DNA of 59,492 nucleotides from assembly GCA_000961725.1 (NCBI GenBank), contig LADS01000054.1:1-59492 (forward strand). Reading direction: 5' to 3'. A program made the translations under genes and the position numbers. Below are positions 43,945 to 52,046 of the stretch, piece after piece. The notes below the pieces were generated by a model. The model worked only from the letters and a program-made list of their open reading frames with translations, did not search any database and was not told where the DNA came from. Numbering within the stretch: the first letter of the stretch is position 1; each line of letters starts with the position of its first letter. Origin of the DNA: Desulfobulbaceae bacterium BRH_c16a. Lineage in GTDB: Bacteria; Desulfobacterota; Desulfobulbia; Desulfobulbales; Desulfocapsaceae.

Positions 43945-44701
43945 CTTGAGATGCCAGGTTATTTCCTGGTAAAGAAATCCCGCTAACCGCGCCATCTACA
44001 CCCCACCACCAGAGCAGCAGTCGAAGGAATCGCCGATGATATACAGGTGGGGAAAACGGGGACAGCGACCATTTATTTCTTCAGGAGCACAGGGTCTGGT
44101 TTGCTATATAAACGCGCAGTTATGCAAGCTACAAGCCGGCAGGCGATGCCCAGGTTTACTCGCAGTTGACCAAAATTACCGATGAAAGCGGCGTCGATAT
44201 TCTTACCGTTCACCTATACCGGTGAACGGGTAGCCCTACACGGAAGGGGCGAACCGCTTCAGCTACACCTTTGACTTCAACAATCGCAGCGCCACCAAAA
44301 GAGACATGTAACGAGATAGAAGACAGCAAAGACAAAAAGATTTCTTGAGGAAAACCAAAACAACGGAATTTGGTATCCGGGAATTAATGACTGTCATAAC
44401 GCCGTGCAGGATGCTGTGGAAAATGCTGGCCTGAAATATCCTGGCGAGTCGGCAGTGGCGTCAGATGTAGACCGGGTTGCTTGGCAGGAGTTCTGGGACA
44501 GGGGAGTTCTGGAAGCCGTTCGATTCAGGCGGACAGACCTAACGATGAAAGTGTGCAAAAAGCTTGTGTGACTCGAGAGGAGAGATTAACATTTATTGAA
44601 AAGAGCATCCGACTGAAAAATCTAGTTTCGAACAGGGAAATCAATTCCTTCGGATTTGTTCATCGCCACAAATTGTTCATCAGCGAGCGGGGACCCTGCA
44701 C
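43945..44701 (+). pseudogene. Decayed accessory DNA with an apparent RHS-family C-terminal remnant
   Basis: No intact gene is present. Separate plus-strand frames hold protein-like fragments: YSQLTKITDESGVDILTV (about 44150-44210), FTYTGERVALHGRG (about 44209-44250), NRFSYTFDFNNRSATKRDM (ending about 44310), and a longer piece beginning near 44340, NNGIWYPGINDCHNAVQDA, continuing to about 44565. The YTGE and WYPGxNDCHNA strings recall RHS/YD-repeat proteins and their C-terminal tips, which would make this a frameshifted RHS toxin relic. At 44050-44070 lies a GGGGAAAACGGGGACAGCGA stretch that I associate with RAYT/REP elements. Small hairpins occur at 43954-43969 and 44206-44229. The identification is inference. 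Confidence 0.45.
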
Positions 44702-45403
44702 ATGAGATATCATGCCCTTGCCTGTGATTACGATGGAACTCTTGCCACCCATGGCAAGGTAGAACGGGAGTGTATCGAATCTCTTGAGCGCTTAAGAGCT
44801 TCAGGGCGAAAGCTCATCCTGGTGACGGGACGGCAGATCGTTGATCTTATCTCGGTATTTCCGGACATAACCCTCTTCGACCGGGTAGTCGCTGAAAACG
44901 GCGGCGTGCTTTACCGTCCCGAAACTCGGGAAGAGATACCTCTCTGCGAGCCGCCGCCGAGTGAATTCATCGATATGTTGAATGCAAGGGGGATCGATCA
45001 TTCAGTGGGGCGGGTCATTGTCGCCACATGGGATCCGAACCGGATCCCCGTCATTCGGGCAATCCAGGATCTGGGACTGGAGCTGCATGTAATTTTTAAC
45101 AAGGGGGCTGTCATGGTGCTCCCGTCGGGTGTTAACAAAGCCACGGGACTTCGCGCGGCGCTTGACGAGCTGGGGCTTTCACCGCATAACGTTGTCGGGG
45201 CCGGCGATGCCGAGAACGATCACGTCTTTCTCGACCTCTGTGGATTTTCGGTCGCAGTCGGCAACGCTTTCCCCTTCCTGAAAAAACGCGCGGACTTCAT
45301 TACCAGGGGAGAACGCGGGGCCGGCATTATCGAGCTGATCGGGAGCCTCGCAAACGACCTTCGTGATATCGACTTGGGAGCCGGAAGGTTTGTTCAAGAT
45401 TAA
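44702..45403 (+). CDS. HAD-IIB hydrolase, probably missing a C-terminal domain
   Basis: A 233-residue HAD protein with ACDYDGTLATHG (motif I), LVTGRQ (motif II), VNKATGLRAALDELG and GAGDAENDHVFLDLCG (motif IV). The family resembles sucrose-phosphate or phosphoglycolate phosphatases. I recall close relatives carrying a further P-loop ATPase-like domain after residue 230; here the protein stops at LGAGRFVQD, about 60 nt before a large palindrome, so truncation by rearrangement is likely. The ribosome site is poor (GGGGACC). The N-terminal catalytic domain is complete and may still be active. Confidence 0.75.
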   Translation: MRYHALACDYDGTLATHGKVERECIESLERLRASGRKLILVTGRQIVDLISVFPDITLFDRVVAENGGVLYRPETREEIPLCEPPPSEFIDMLNARGIDHSVGRVIVATWDPNRIPVIRAIQDLGLELHVIFNKGAVMVLPSGVNKATGLRAALDELGLSPHNVVGAGDAENDHVFLDLCGFSVAVGNAFPFLKKRADFITRGERGAGIIELIGSLANDLRDIDLGAGRFVQD

Positions 45404-45462
45404 AGCCCCCATCGCCAGGAAAAGCAGAATCGAAAGGATCTAACACCCCACAAGGGGAGATA

Positions 45463-45519
45463 AGTGCCTTACAGATTATTTTCTTGTTTTTTATATACGA
45501 AAATAATCTGTAAGGCACT
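45463..45519. repeat. 21-bp perfect palindrome with 15-nt AT-rich loop
   Basis: Positions 45463-45483 are exactly complementary to 45499-45519, around the loop 45484-45498. The right arm overlaps the TAG stop codon of the EamA gene (45518-45520). Arms begin AGTGCCTTACAG. No poly-T follows the stem on either strand, so it looks more like a mobile palindromic unit or a remnant pair of insertion-sequence ends than a standard terminator. It could still stop transcription. Confidence 0.8.
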
Positions 45520-46399
45520 AATGCAACGTGCGCTTGCGATTCTCCCAAGTCTGTCCCCAGGCATAGATAAAAAGACCTATCGAGCAGCCGATGATCCCGC
45601 ACAGTTCCCACGAGTTGAGCGTCTCGCCAAGGAGCAGCCAGGCCAGAATGGCGGTGCCGACAGGCACAAACGACATGAAGATCGAGACGGTAATGGTGCC
45701 GAGGCGGGAGATTGCATAGGTGGAGAACATCAGCGCCACAATATTGACGATAATTCCCTGATATCCCGCCTGGATCAGAATCTCATGAAGTTCGGCCTCG
45801 AACAGGGCGGTCGGGAAGACAAACCAGAGCGGCAGAAAAATAAGGGTGTTGACCACCGGCACCGCTACCAGCACATCCCGCCATTCGAATCGCCAGAGTC
45901 TCACTCCGATCATATGCGTCGTATAGCATACCGCCGCACTGAGCAGAAGGAGAATCCCGACGGAATGGTCGGTGGAGAAGGTGTCGCCGCCGGCCATGAT
46001 AAAATTGGCGAGAAAGATCAGGCCAATCGCCACGTATCGGACGATCGATACCCGCTGCCGCAGGATGAACCAGGCCGCAACCGCGCCCAGCACCGGCAGC
46101 ATGCCGTTTACCAGGACGCCGGCGTGGGCGGCTTTCAGGACCCGCAGGCCATAGAAGGTCATCATGGTATAGGGGAAGCCGATTCCCAGGCCCATGATGA
46201 GGTACTGGTGCAGCTTGAACCTGGCCCAGCGGTGGCGGACGATCAGCGGCGAAACGCAGATCATGGCCGTTGCGTATCGGATCAGGGTAATGTCGGCCGG
46301 CTGCAGGGCGGTGTGGACCCCGTAGCGGGAGATGGTAATCCACCCCGACCACGCGAAGACGATGAAGATGCAGGCCAGGTAGGCCCGAAGATTGATCAT
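45518..46399 (-). CDS. EamA/DMT-family transporter
   Basis: A 293-residue membrane protein with about ten helices in two EamA repeats (IFIVFAWSGWITISRYGVH near the start, GETLNSWELCGIIGCSIGLFIYAWGQ near the end). The substrate is unknown. The start is placed at ATG 46399, where the first helix begins; a further 53 residues upstream would be non-conserved and polar. The stop codon lies inside a 21-bp palindrome, and a degenerate copy of its 3' end occurs at 43899, so this gene borders a rearrangement. It is 73 nt downstream of the SthA-like gene. Confidence 0.88.
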   Translation of the reverse strand: MINLRAYLACIFIVFAWSGWITISRYGVHTALQPADITLIRYATAMICVSPLIVRHRWARFKLHQYLIMGLGIGFPYTMMTFYGLRVLKAAHAGVLVNGMLPVLGAVAAWFILRQRVSIVRYVAIGLIFLANFIMAGGDTFSTDHSVGILLLLSAAVCYTTHMIGVRLWRFEWRDVLVAVPVVNTLIFLPLWFVFPTALFEAELHEILIQAGYQGIIVNIVALMFSTYAISRLGTITVSIFMSFVPVGTAILAWLLLGETLNSWELCGIIGCSIGLFIYAWGQTWENRKRTLH

Positions 46400-46472
46400 T
46401 GTTTCGATTGTCTGGAAAAATTGATTGCAGGTATTTGCAACGGATGCCGTGAAAACCACCCGCAGAAAGGAA

Positions 46473-47921
46473 TTATCCTTTCTGCGCAAGGAGTCTGCTG
46501 CAGGCCTCGTCTTCGCGGCTTTTGCCCAGGAGTTTGTTCGAAGCGGAGAGGGCGGCAATTTTCAAGGCTTCGGAATAGGTCGGATAGTTGAAGATGTTGT
46601 CGATAAAAATATCGATTCTGGCATGATAGATAAGAGCTGTCTGGGCAATATGAATGACCTCCGTGGCCCCGCCGCCGATAATATGCACTCCGAGGATTTC
46701 CCTGGTGTCGCGGTGGACGATCATTTTCAACATGCCTTCGCATTCCCCGGAGATCTGGCCGCGGGGTAATTCATGGTACATGCATCTGCCGATGACGATC
46801 TTGTAATCCTTGGCCCTGGCTTCTTCTTCGGTGATGCCGACATACGAGATCTCCGGAATGGTATAGATGCCGAAGGGGAAAATCGTCGGGAAGGATTCGA
46901 CTCTCGTTTTCATGCCGTTCATGGCGGCCAGCCGGCCCTGGGCGATGGAGGTGGAAGCGAGACTCGGCCAGCCGATTACATCGCCTACCGCATAAATGTT
47001 CGGGCTTGAGGTCTGGTAGCGTTCGTTCACCTCGATGTAGTGATGGGCGTTCAAGCCGATGCCGGCCTTTTCGATATCCAGGCCACTGGTGTTGGCTTCG
47101 CGGCCCAGCGCGAAAAACAAACATTCAGCCCGGAATATCCTGTCGTCGGCGAGGGTCAGCTTCGGACCGCCATTGGCTCGCTCGATCCTGAAATCCCCGC
47201 AGTTGTTAATATAGGTGATGTTGCCGCCGGGGAAGTTGTTCTTTAACTCTTCAGTGATTTCATGGTCGAGAAATTTCAATAACCTTTCGCCCCGGTCGAG
47301 CAGGGTGACTTTTACCCCAAGGGCTGCAAAAATGGTGGCATATTCGGAACCGATAACCCCGCCGCCCAGGATAATCATGGTCTCGGGGATTTTCTTGATA
47401 CCGAGAATCGAGGTCGAGTCGACGATCGTCTCGTGGTCGAAGGGAATATGGGGCGGATTGCGGGGATGAGAGCCGGTGGCGATGATGATCCGCTCCCCCT
47501 GGACCGTAATGTCTTCTCCACCCTCCACCTTGTGGACACTTACTGTGTCGCTGTCGAGAAAGCGCCCGGTGCCGCGGATGATATCTATACCGTTCCGTTC
47601 GAGCTGACAGGTGATGATCGCCTGTTCTTCGATCCGCACGGCATGCAGCCGCTGCTTCAGCTTTTCCATGGAGATTTCCGCATTTCGCATGGAGCAGTAA
47701 TCATCCTCGAACACCTTTCGCTTGAGGTGGCCGGTGAGATGAAGGACGGCTTCACGCAGCGTCTTGCTGGGGAAAGTTCCGGTGTTGACGCAGACTCCGC
47801 CAAGGGAGCCTTCTTTTTCCAGAACCAACACTTTTCTGCCTGATTTGGCGGCCGTCATGGCCGCGGCAAGTCCTGCGGGCCCGGTACCGATAATGATGAA
47901 ATCGTACATTTTAGCACTCAT
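46473..47921 (-). CDS. SthA-like soluble pyridine nucleotide transhydrogenase
   Basis: A 482-residue FAD protein of the disulfide-reductase fold with FIIIGTGPAGLAAAMTAAKSG (FAD), GGVCVNTGTFPSKTLREAV, a second dinucleotide site MIILGGGVIGSEYATIF, NIYAVGDVIGWP and the C-terminal dimer helix. Only one cysteine remains of the CX4C redox pair, as in SthA transhydrogenases, so direct NADPH/NAD hydride exchange is likely rather than disulfide reduction. Start ATG 47921 (or 47909) fits the fold. A longer reading to 48047 would run through a strong GC-rich hairpin and unconserved sequence. Confidence 0.85.
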   Translation of the reverse strand: MSAKMYDFIIIGTGPAGLAAAMTAAKSGRKVLVLEKEGSLGGVCVNTGTFPSKTLREAVLHLTGHLKRKVFEDDYCSMRNAEISMEKLKQRLHAVRIEEQAIITCQLERNGIDIIRGTGRFLDSDTVSVHKVEGGEDITVQGERIIIATGSHPRNPPHIPFDHETIVDSTSILGIKKIPETMIILGGGVIGSEYATIFAALGVKVTLLDRGERLLKFLDHEITEELKNNFPGGNITYINNCGDFRIERANGGPKLTLADDRIFRAECLFFALGREANTSGLDIEKAGIGLNAHHYIEVNERYQTSSPNIYAVGDVIGWPSLASTSIAQGRLAAMNGMKTRVESFPTIFPFGIYTIPEISYVGITEEEARAKDYKIVIGRCMYHELPRGQISGECEGMLKMIVHRDTREILGVHIIGGGATEVIHIAQTALIYHARIDIFIDNIFNYPTYSEALKIAALSASNKLLGKSREDEACSRLLAQKG

Positions 47922-48016
47922 AGGGATCGTGTTGTCTGTCTGCTCCAATCGTTTCATACTGCTAACACAGTTTTGCAATTCAGGCAATTGCTTGAATGTG
48001 AAATTACAGGAAGGTT

Positions 48017-48051
48017 TGCCGTGCCGCCGGATCGGATCCGGCGGCATGGCA
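48017..48051. terminator. GC-rich hairpin downstream of the Cache chemoreceptor gene
   Basis: Arms 48017-48033 and 48035-48051 are complementary apart from one G-T pair, centred on GCCGCCGG and CCGGCGGC. It lies 37 nt after the leftward chemoreceptor stop and before the SthA-like gene. There is no T-run, so it is a candidate terminator or mRNA end-stabiliser. Confidence 0.5.
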
Positions 48052-48088
48052 AGAGCGAGATGGAGAAGGCAGGGATAAAAGAAGGGTA

Positions 48089-50143
48089 CTAAATTTTGAA
48101 CCGTGATACCAGCATGGTCAATTTTTCCGACATCTTCGACAAATCGTCGGCCGCCACCCTTATTTGCTGGCTGTTGTTTTTTACTTCGATTGAGCGTGCT
48201 TTTACCTGCTCGACACCTTCCGACATTCTGGCGGTCATCTGACAGCTGCTGGCGACGTTCTCGTTGATTTCAGTGATGCCGTGCGAGGCCTGTGATACGT
48301 TGTTGACGATTTCATTGGTGGTGATGGCCTGTTCTTCGACTGCGGTGACGATGGTTGAAACGATATCGTTCACATCGGTGATAACCAGAGTGATCGATTC
48401 GATATCCTTGACTGTTGCGCCGGTCTGCTGCTGGATCGCCTCGATAGCCGCTTTAATCTTGCCGGTTGCGGCAGCGGTTTCCTTGGCCAGCTCCTTGATC
48501 TCATTGGCTACTACGGCAAAACCTTTCCCTGCATCGCCTGCTCTTGCCGCCTCGATGGTTGCGTTCAGGGCAAGCAGATTGGTCTGCTCGGAAATTTCAG
48601 TGATGGTCTCGGTAACCGTGCCGATCGACCTGGCGGCTTTGCCGAGTTCCTGAACCCCTTTATGGGAGTTGGTGGCGCTGACCACGGCCTCTTCGGTGGT
48701 AACCCTCGCCCGGGCGCTGTTCTCGGCGATCTCTTTGATGGTGGTCCCCATTTCTTCCGAAGCAGAGGCAATCATGTCGAGATTGACCGTCGATTCCTCC
48801 ATTGCCGCCGAAACCGAGTTCATGTTGTCGGATACTTCCGAGGCGTTCTGGGCGGCGTCATCGGCGATTGCCGTGGTGGAATCGGCGTTTGTTACCATGT
48901 GCTCGGAGATCGTAGCCAGCTGGTTCGAAGCGCTGGCCAGGGTTTGTGAGGATGTAATTATGTCTTCGAGCATCTCCTTGGATTTTGCGACCATCGCCCC
49001 GAGGGAATTGGTGAGCTGGCCGATGGCATCTTTATTGCCGGAAGAAAAGGAGATGGTATAGTCCCCTTCGCCCACTTTGACGCTTTTCTCCGCCAGTTCT
49101 TTCAAAGGCTTATTGATTGACCGTACAAGGAAAAGAGTGACCAGAACACCGCCGGCAATAACGATGAGCCCCACCAGCAGGCTGTTCTGCAGCATTTTGG
49201 CGTCGAGTCCGCCGATAATATCCTTTTTGTCGATTTCTACGCCGACAGTGATACCCCAATCCTTAAGAGTCTTGATGTAGGAGATCTTGTCATGTCCCTT
49301 CCAGGAGTACGAGACAAACCCCTCATCACGCTTGTTGAATTCGGGAGTCATCTGCAGAATGTTTGAATTCGAGTCAAGCGTCGGGTGAATGAGCAGATCT
49401 CCTTTCTCCGAATACACATAGAAATAACCTGTTCCTATTTTGGTCTTCAGGATAAACTCACGGACCTCCGGATTAAGCATGAGCTGGCCGACATAGAGTG
49501 CGCCGATAATCTTTCCGTCTATGTCGTGCATGGGGGCATAGGTGGTAAGATACCAGTCGGTGACCACAAAAGCCTTGCCGCGAAACGTTTCGCCCCGCAT
49601 GATTGCCTGGTATACAGGGCTGTCCGAGGGGATATAAGTGCCGACGGCACGTTTGCCGTCAAGAGTTTTTACGGTGGTGGAGATGCGCAAGAGCTTGTCG
49701 TCGACCAGTTGGAAAATGGTTGCCGAAGAACCGGAAATGGCTGCAATGTTGTCGACAATATCAAATGAGCCGTTGATATAGCTGATTCCGGCCTGCATCT
49801 GGGGGATCTGCCTGGTCATGGCATCCTGGGTGACCTGATTGACCAGCTTTTCCTCACGCATCCTGCCCTCGTCGAGAAGGAGCCCGCCCTTGGATTTCAG
49901 TTCCTGCTGGAAGAGAGTCAGATCGCCATCGAGCTTTTTTCGCACGTTCCGGTCATACATGAGGAGGGAATTATAGACTGCCTGGTGGATATCTTTAATT
50001 GCCCCTTCACCGAGTGAATACAGACCATTATCGGCCATCCTTATGGCATTGCCGGAGGTGATCAGAATGGAAATCACAGTGATGAAAACCATCGATATGA
50101 AGAGCTTGGTGGTAAACTGGATGTTGGAGAATTTGCTGAGCAC
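48089..50143 (-). CDS. Methyl-accepting chemotaxis protein with periplasmic Cache domain
   Basis: A 684-residue chemoreceptor. One membrane helix (about 10-32) leads to a large periplasmic Cache region (about 35-310; VTDWYLTTYAPMHDIDGKIIGALYVG is typical of the Cache_3/Cache_2 group). A second helix at about 320-342 is followed by HAMP and a signalling domain with tip EISEQTNLLALNATIEAARA. Small carboxylates are common ligands of this Cache type, but the ligand is unknown here. The GTG start at 50143 is set by AAGAGG 6 nt upstream. No CheR-binding tail is visible. Confidence 0.92.
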   Translation of the reverse strand: MLSKFSNIQFTTKLFISMVFITVISILITSGNAIRMADNGLYSLGEGAIKDIHQAVYNSLLMYDRNVRKKLDGDLTLFQQELKSKGGLLLDEGRMREEKLVNQVTQDAMTRQIPQMQAGISYINGSFDIVDNIAAISGSSATIFQLVDDKLLRISTTVKTLDGKRAVGTYIPSDSPVYQAIMRGETFRGKAFVVTDWYLTTYAPMHDIDGKIIGALYVGQLMLNPEVREFILKTKIGTGYFYVYSEKGDLLIHPTLDSNSNILQMTPEFNKRDEGFVSYSWKGHDKISYIKTLKDWGITVGVEIDKKDIIGGLDAKMLQNSLLVGLIVIAGGVLVTLFLVRSINKPLKELAEKSVKVGEGDYTISFSSGNKDAIGQLTNSLGAMVAKSKEMLEDIITSSQTLASASNQLATISEHMVTNADSTTAIADDAAQNASEVSDNMNSVSAAMEESTVNLDMIASASEEMGTTIKEIAENSARARVTTEEAVVSATNSHKGVQELGKAARSIGTVTETITEISEQTNLLALNATIEAARAGDAGKGFAVVANEIKELAKETAAATGKIKAAIEAIQQQTGATVKDIESITLVITDVNDIVSTIVTAVEEQAITTNEIVNNVSQASHGITEINENVASSCQMTARMSEGVEQVKARSIEVKNNSQQIRVAADDLSKMSEKLTMLVSRFKI

Positions 50144-50296
50144 GTGAGACCTCTTGGGAGAATTTAGCCGGAGACACCGATAACATTGCAACAAAACAAG
50201 GATAGTCCATTTTGTCGTAGAATACCAGTATGGCGCCGGAATAATTTTTGCTGCTGGATATGGAGTAGGACTAATTTGTCGGCGAAAGACTGCTTA

Positions 50297-50998
50297 TTAC
50301 ACCGACTTCCTCACCCCCCGCAACCGTTGGTACCAGATAGCCAGGGTGGCGGGCGGGACGCCTGCGGCATGGCCGCAGACGATGAGCTGGTTGATGAGGG
50401 TGGTGCGAAGAATGCCCATATTCCGCCAGCGCCTGGCCGAAGTTGTGGCCCGTTCCGGGAGAATGGCGATCTTGCCCATTTTTTTAAGGCGCTGGATAAA
50501 GACATAGTCCTCCATGATTGCGATCTCGGGAAAAGCTCCGGCAGCGGCGAAAATCCGCCTGGTGGTGAACAGGGCCTGATCGCCATACGGCAGGTGCAGG
50601 AGGCGGGACCGCAGGTTGGCGACCCAGGCGATGGCTGCAAGGCTTCTTTCATCGCCGTCGATGGCCAGCGAAAAGGCCCCGGCCACACAGCCAGGCCTGG
50701 CCAGAGCTTTGTGGATGAGCTGCGGGAAATCGGCAGGCAGCAGGGTGTCGGCATGGAGGAACAACAGCGCCGAGGAGGATGCCGCGGCGGCCCCGGCATT
50801 CATTTGGCGGCCGCGTCCTCTTGGGCTTTCTAGGACTGTCGCCCCGGCCGCACGGGCCAGGGGAATGGTCGCATCGCTGCTGCCTCCGTCAACGACAATC
50901 AACTCGCAGGTATCGCTCTCTTTCAGTCTTTCCAGGGTTCGGCCTAAAACCTGTTCCTCATTTAAGGCGGGGATGATGACTGCGACGGTTGTGGTCAT
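50297..50998 (-). CDS. TIGR04283-type family 2 glycosyltransferase
   Basis: A 233-residue GT-A glycosyltransferase. The start VAVIIPALNEEQVL, the DGGSSDAT nucleotide-site loop, GRGRQMNAGAAAA and LFLHADTLLP match the TIGR04283 group (rSAM/selenodomain-associated transferase 2). The usual partner is TIGR04282, and here it sits immediately upstream with a 4-nt ATGA overlap at 50995-50998. The products are not established; some relatives are linked to arsenosugar or selenium-related clusters, but no such gene is in view. Confidence 0.88.
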   Translation of the reverse strand: MTTTVAVIIPALNEEQVLGRTLERLKESDTCELIVVDGGSSDATIPLARAAGATVLESPRGRGRQMNAGAAAASSSALLFLHADTLLPADFPQLIHKALARPGCVAGAFSLAIDGDERSLAAIAWVANLRSRLLHLPYGDQALFTTRRIFAAAGAFPEIAIMEDYVFIQRLKKMGKIAILPERATTSARRWRNMGILRTTLINQLIVCGHAAGVPPATLAIWYQRLRGVRKSV

Positions 50999-51621
50999 AG
51001 CAGGCCCCATGTCCCTGCCAGATCTTCCGGCAGGTCGATGTCGGCAAGAGTCGGCAGGATCGTCACCTGCCGGTGGAATTTTTTCAGACGCAGCATCGTC
51101 TCGGCAAAGACATCCCCATTAGACCAGGCCATGTGTTGAAAAAGAGAATCGAGGAGTTCCGGCGCAATGCTCCCGGTCAGACCGATCAGGTAGTAGCCGC
51201 CGTCCCGGCTGGGACCTATGACCACATCGACGGTCTGCAGGGCGGCAAAGGCCTGGGTCAGGATTTCGGCACTGAGGTCCGGGATATCGGTGCCGATGAG
51301 CACCGCTTTCTCGATACCTTGCGAAAATGCCAGGTGAAAGGCGGTCTGCATCTTCAGGCCGATATCGCCTGCGGCCTGTTCGACACAGGCAATAGGCCCC
51401 AGCCAGGCCGTCATTGCGTCCTTGCTGCCGCCAGAGTAGTGGATAACAGTGCTGTTGCCGAGTTGCCGTTCGAGAAGTCCGGCCTGCAGGATCATGTTCT
51501 CGGTGAGCCTTTTCTGCAGACGGGCGGCGCCTTCTGGGCCAAGCATCGGAATAAGCCGGGTTTTGGTATTTCCCGCTTCGGGATATCTGGTGAAAATCAG
51601 GAGTTGGCAGCGGGTGGTCAT
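50995..51621 (-). CDS. TIGR04282-type glycosyltransferase
   Basis: A 208-residue nucleotidyl/glycosyl transferase-like protein with LLIFTRYPEAGNTKTRLIPMLGPEGAARL near the start, AVLIGTDIPDLSAEILTQAF, and VVIGPSRDGGYYLIGL, all standard for TIGR04282 (rSAM/selenodomain-associated transferase 1, DUF2064). ATG 51621 is preferred over a TTG at 51636. It is translationally coupled to the TIGR04283 gene and transcribed leftward. Confidence 0.88.
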   Translation of the reverse strand: MTTRCQLLIFTRYPEAGNTKTRLIPMLGPEGAARLQKRLTENMILQAGLLERQLGNSTVIHYSGGSKDAMTAWLGPIACVEQAAGDIGLKMQTAFHLAFSQGIEKAVLIGTDIPDLSAEILTQAFAALQTVDVVIGPSRDGGYYLIGLTGSIAPELLDSLFQHMAWSNGDVFAETMLRLKKFHRQVTILPTLADIDLPEDLAGTWGLL

Positions 51622-51744
51622 GTTTCGACAGTTCAATTGTTCATCTCTTTATTTCATAAACGGCAGGAAAAGGGCATGGATACCATTCAGATCGAGATAC
51701 CGGTTGAGCTTTGCCCAGGGAGGCCATCGGCAAACCTCATTCCG

Positions 51745-52029
51745 TCAAGCCATGTGCCGCCGGATCCAGTTTTCAAGCTGACCGCGAGGGATAAGGTCGA
51801 GTACCTCCAGACTGTGTTGCGTGGTCTGCCGGACAAACAGGCGGTAATTGCGTCCGATTCGTATGCGGAACATATCGGCAATCAGCTCCAGTTTTTTTGC
51901 CTGCCGAAAAACACCGCCTTCCCTGCCGGCAAAAGCCGTTGTTGCACAGCTTTTTTCCCCCCAACTGATATCGAGGATAGTATCGAGGGCTTTCAGGGAA
52001 GTGGCGAGGACACCAGGGGCAAGTTCAAT
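51745..52029 (-). pseudogene. ORF without a standard start downstream of hipA, RelE/ParE-like pattern
   Basis: On the minus strand the frame is open from 52053 to a TGA at 51745 and reads as coherent protein: ELAPGVLATSLKALDTILDI, then FRQAKKLELIADMFRIRIGR, then NYRLFVRQTTQHSLEVLDLI and PRGQLENWIRRHMA. No ATG, GTG or TTG occurs until an internal methionine (MFRIRIG), so initiation would need ATT 52029 (AAAAGGG at 52041-52047 is upstream), or else the 5' end was lost. The strand pattern RIRIGRNYRLFVRQ followed by LEVLDLIPR resembles RelE/ParE toxin C-termini, but this is weak. The distance from the hipA stop is 17 nt. It may be a relic truncated by hipBA acquisition. Confidence 0.45.
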
Positions 52030-52046
52030 CCTATTGACTGCCCTTT

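Noticed and set aside
44481..44705. Plus-strand frame (74 aa) just before the HAD gene
   Set aside because: It lies out of frame with the RHS-like relic, has no ribosome site and resembles nothing known to me.
45464..46591. Plus-strand open frame (375 aa) opposite the EamA transporter
   Set aside because: It is very rich in Asp, Arg, His and Gln, as expected for an antisense reading of membrane-helix codons.
47922..48047. N-terminal extension of the SthA-like protein
   Set aside because: It would translate through a strong hairpin (48017-48051) and precedes the FAD-binding fold with unconserved sequence.
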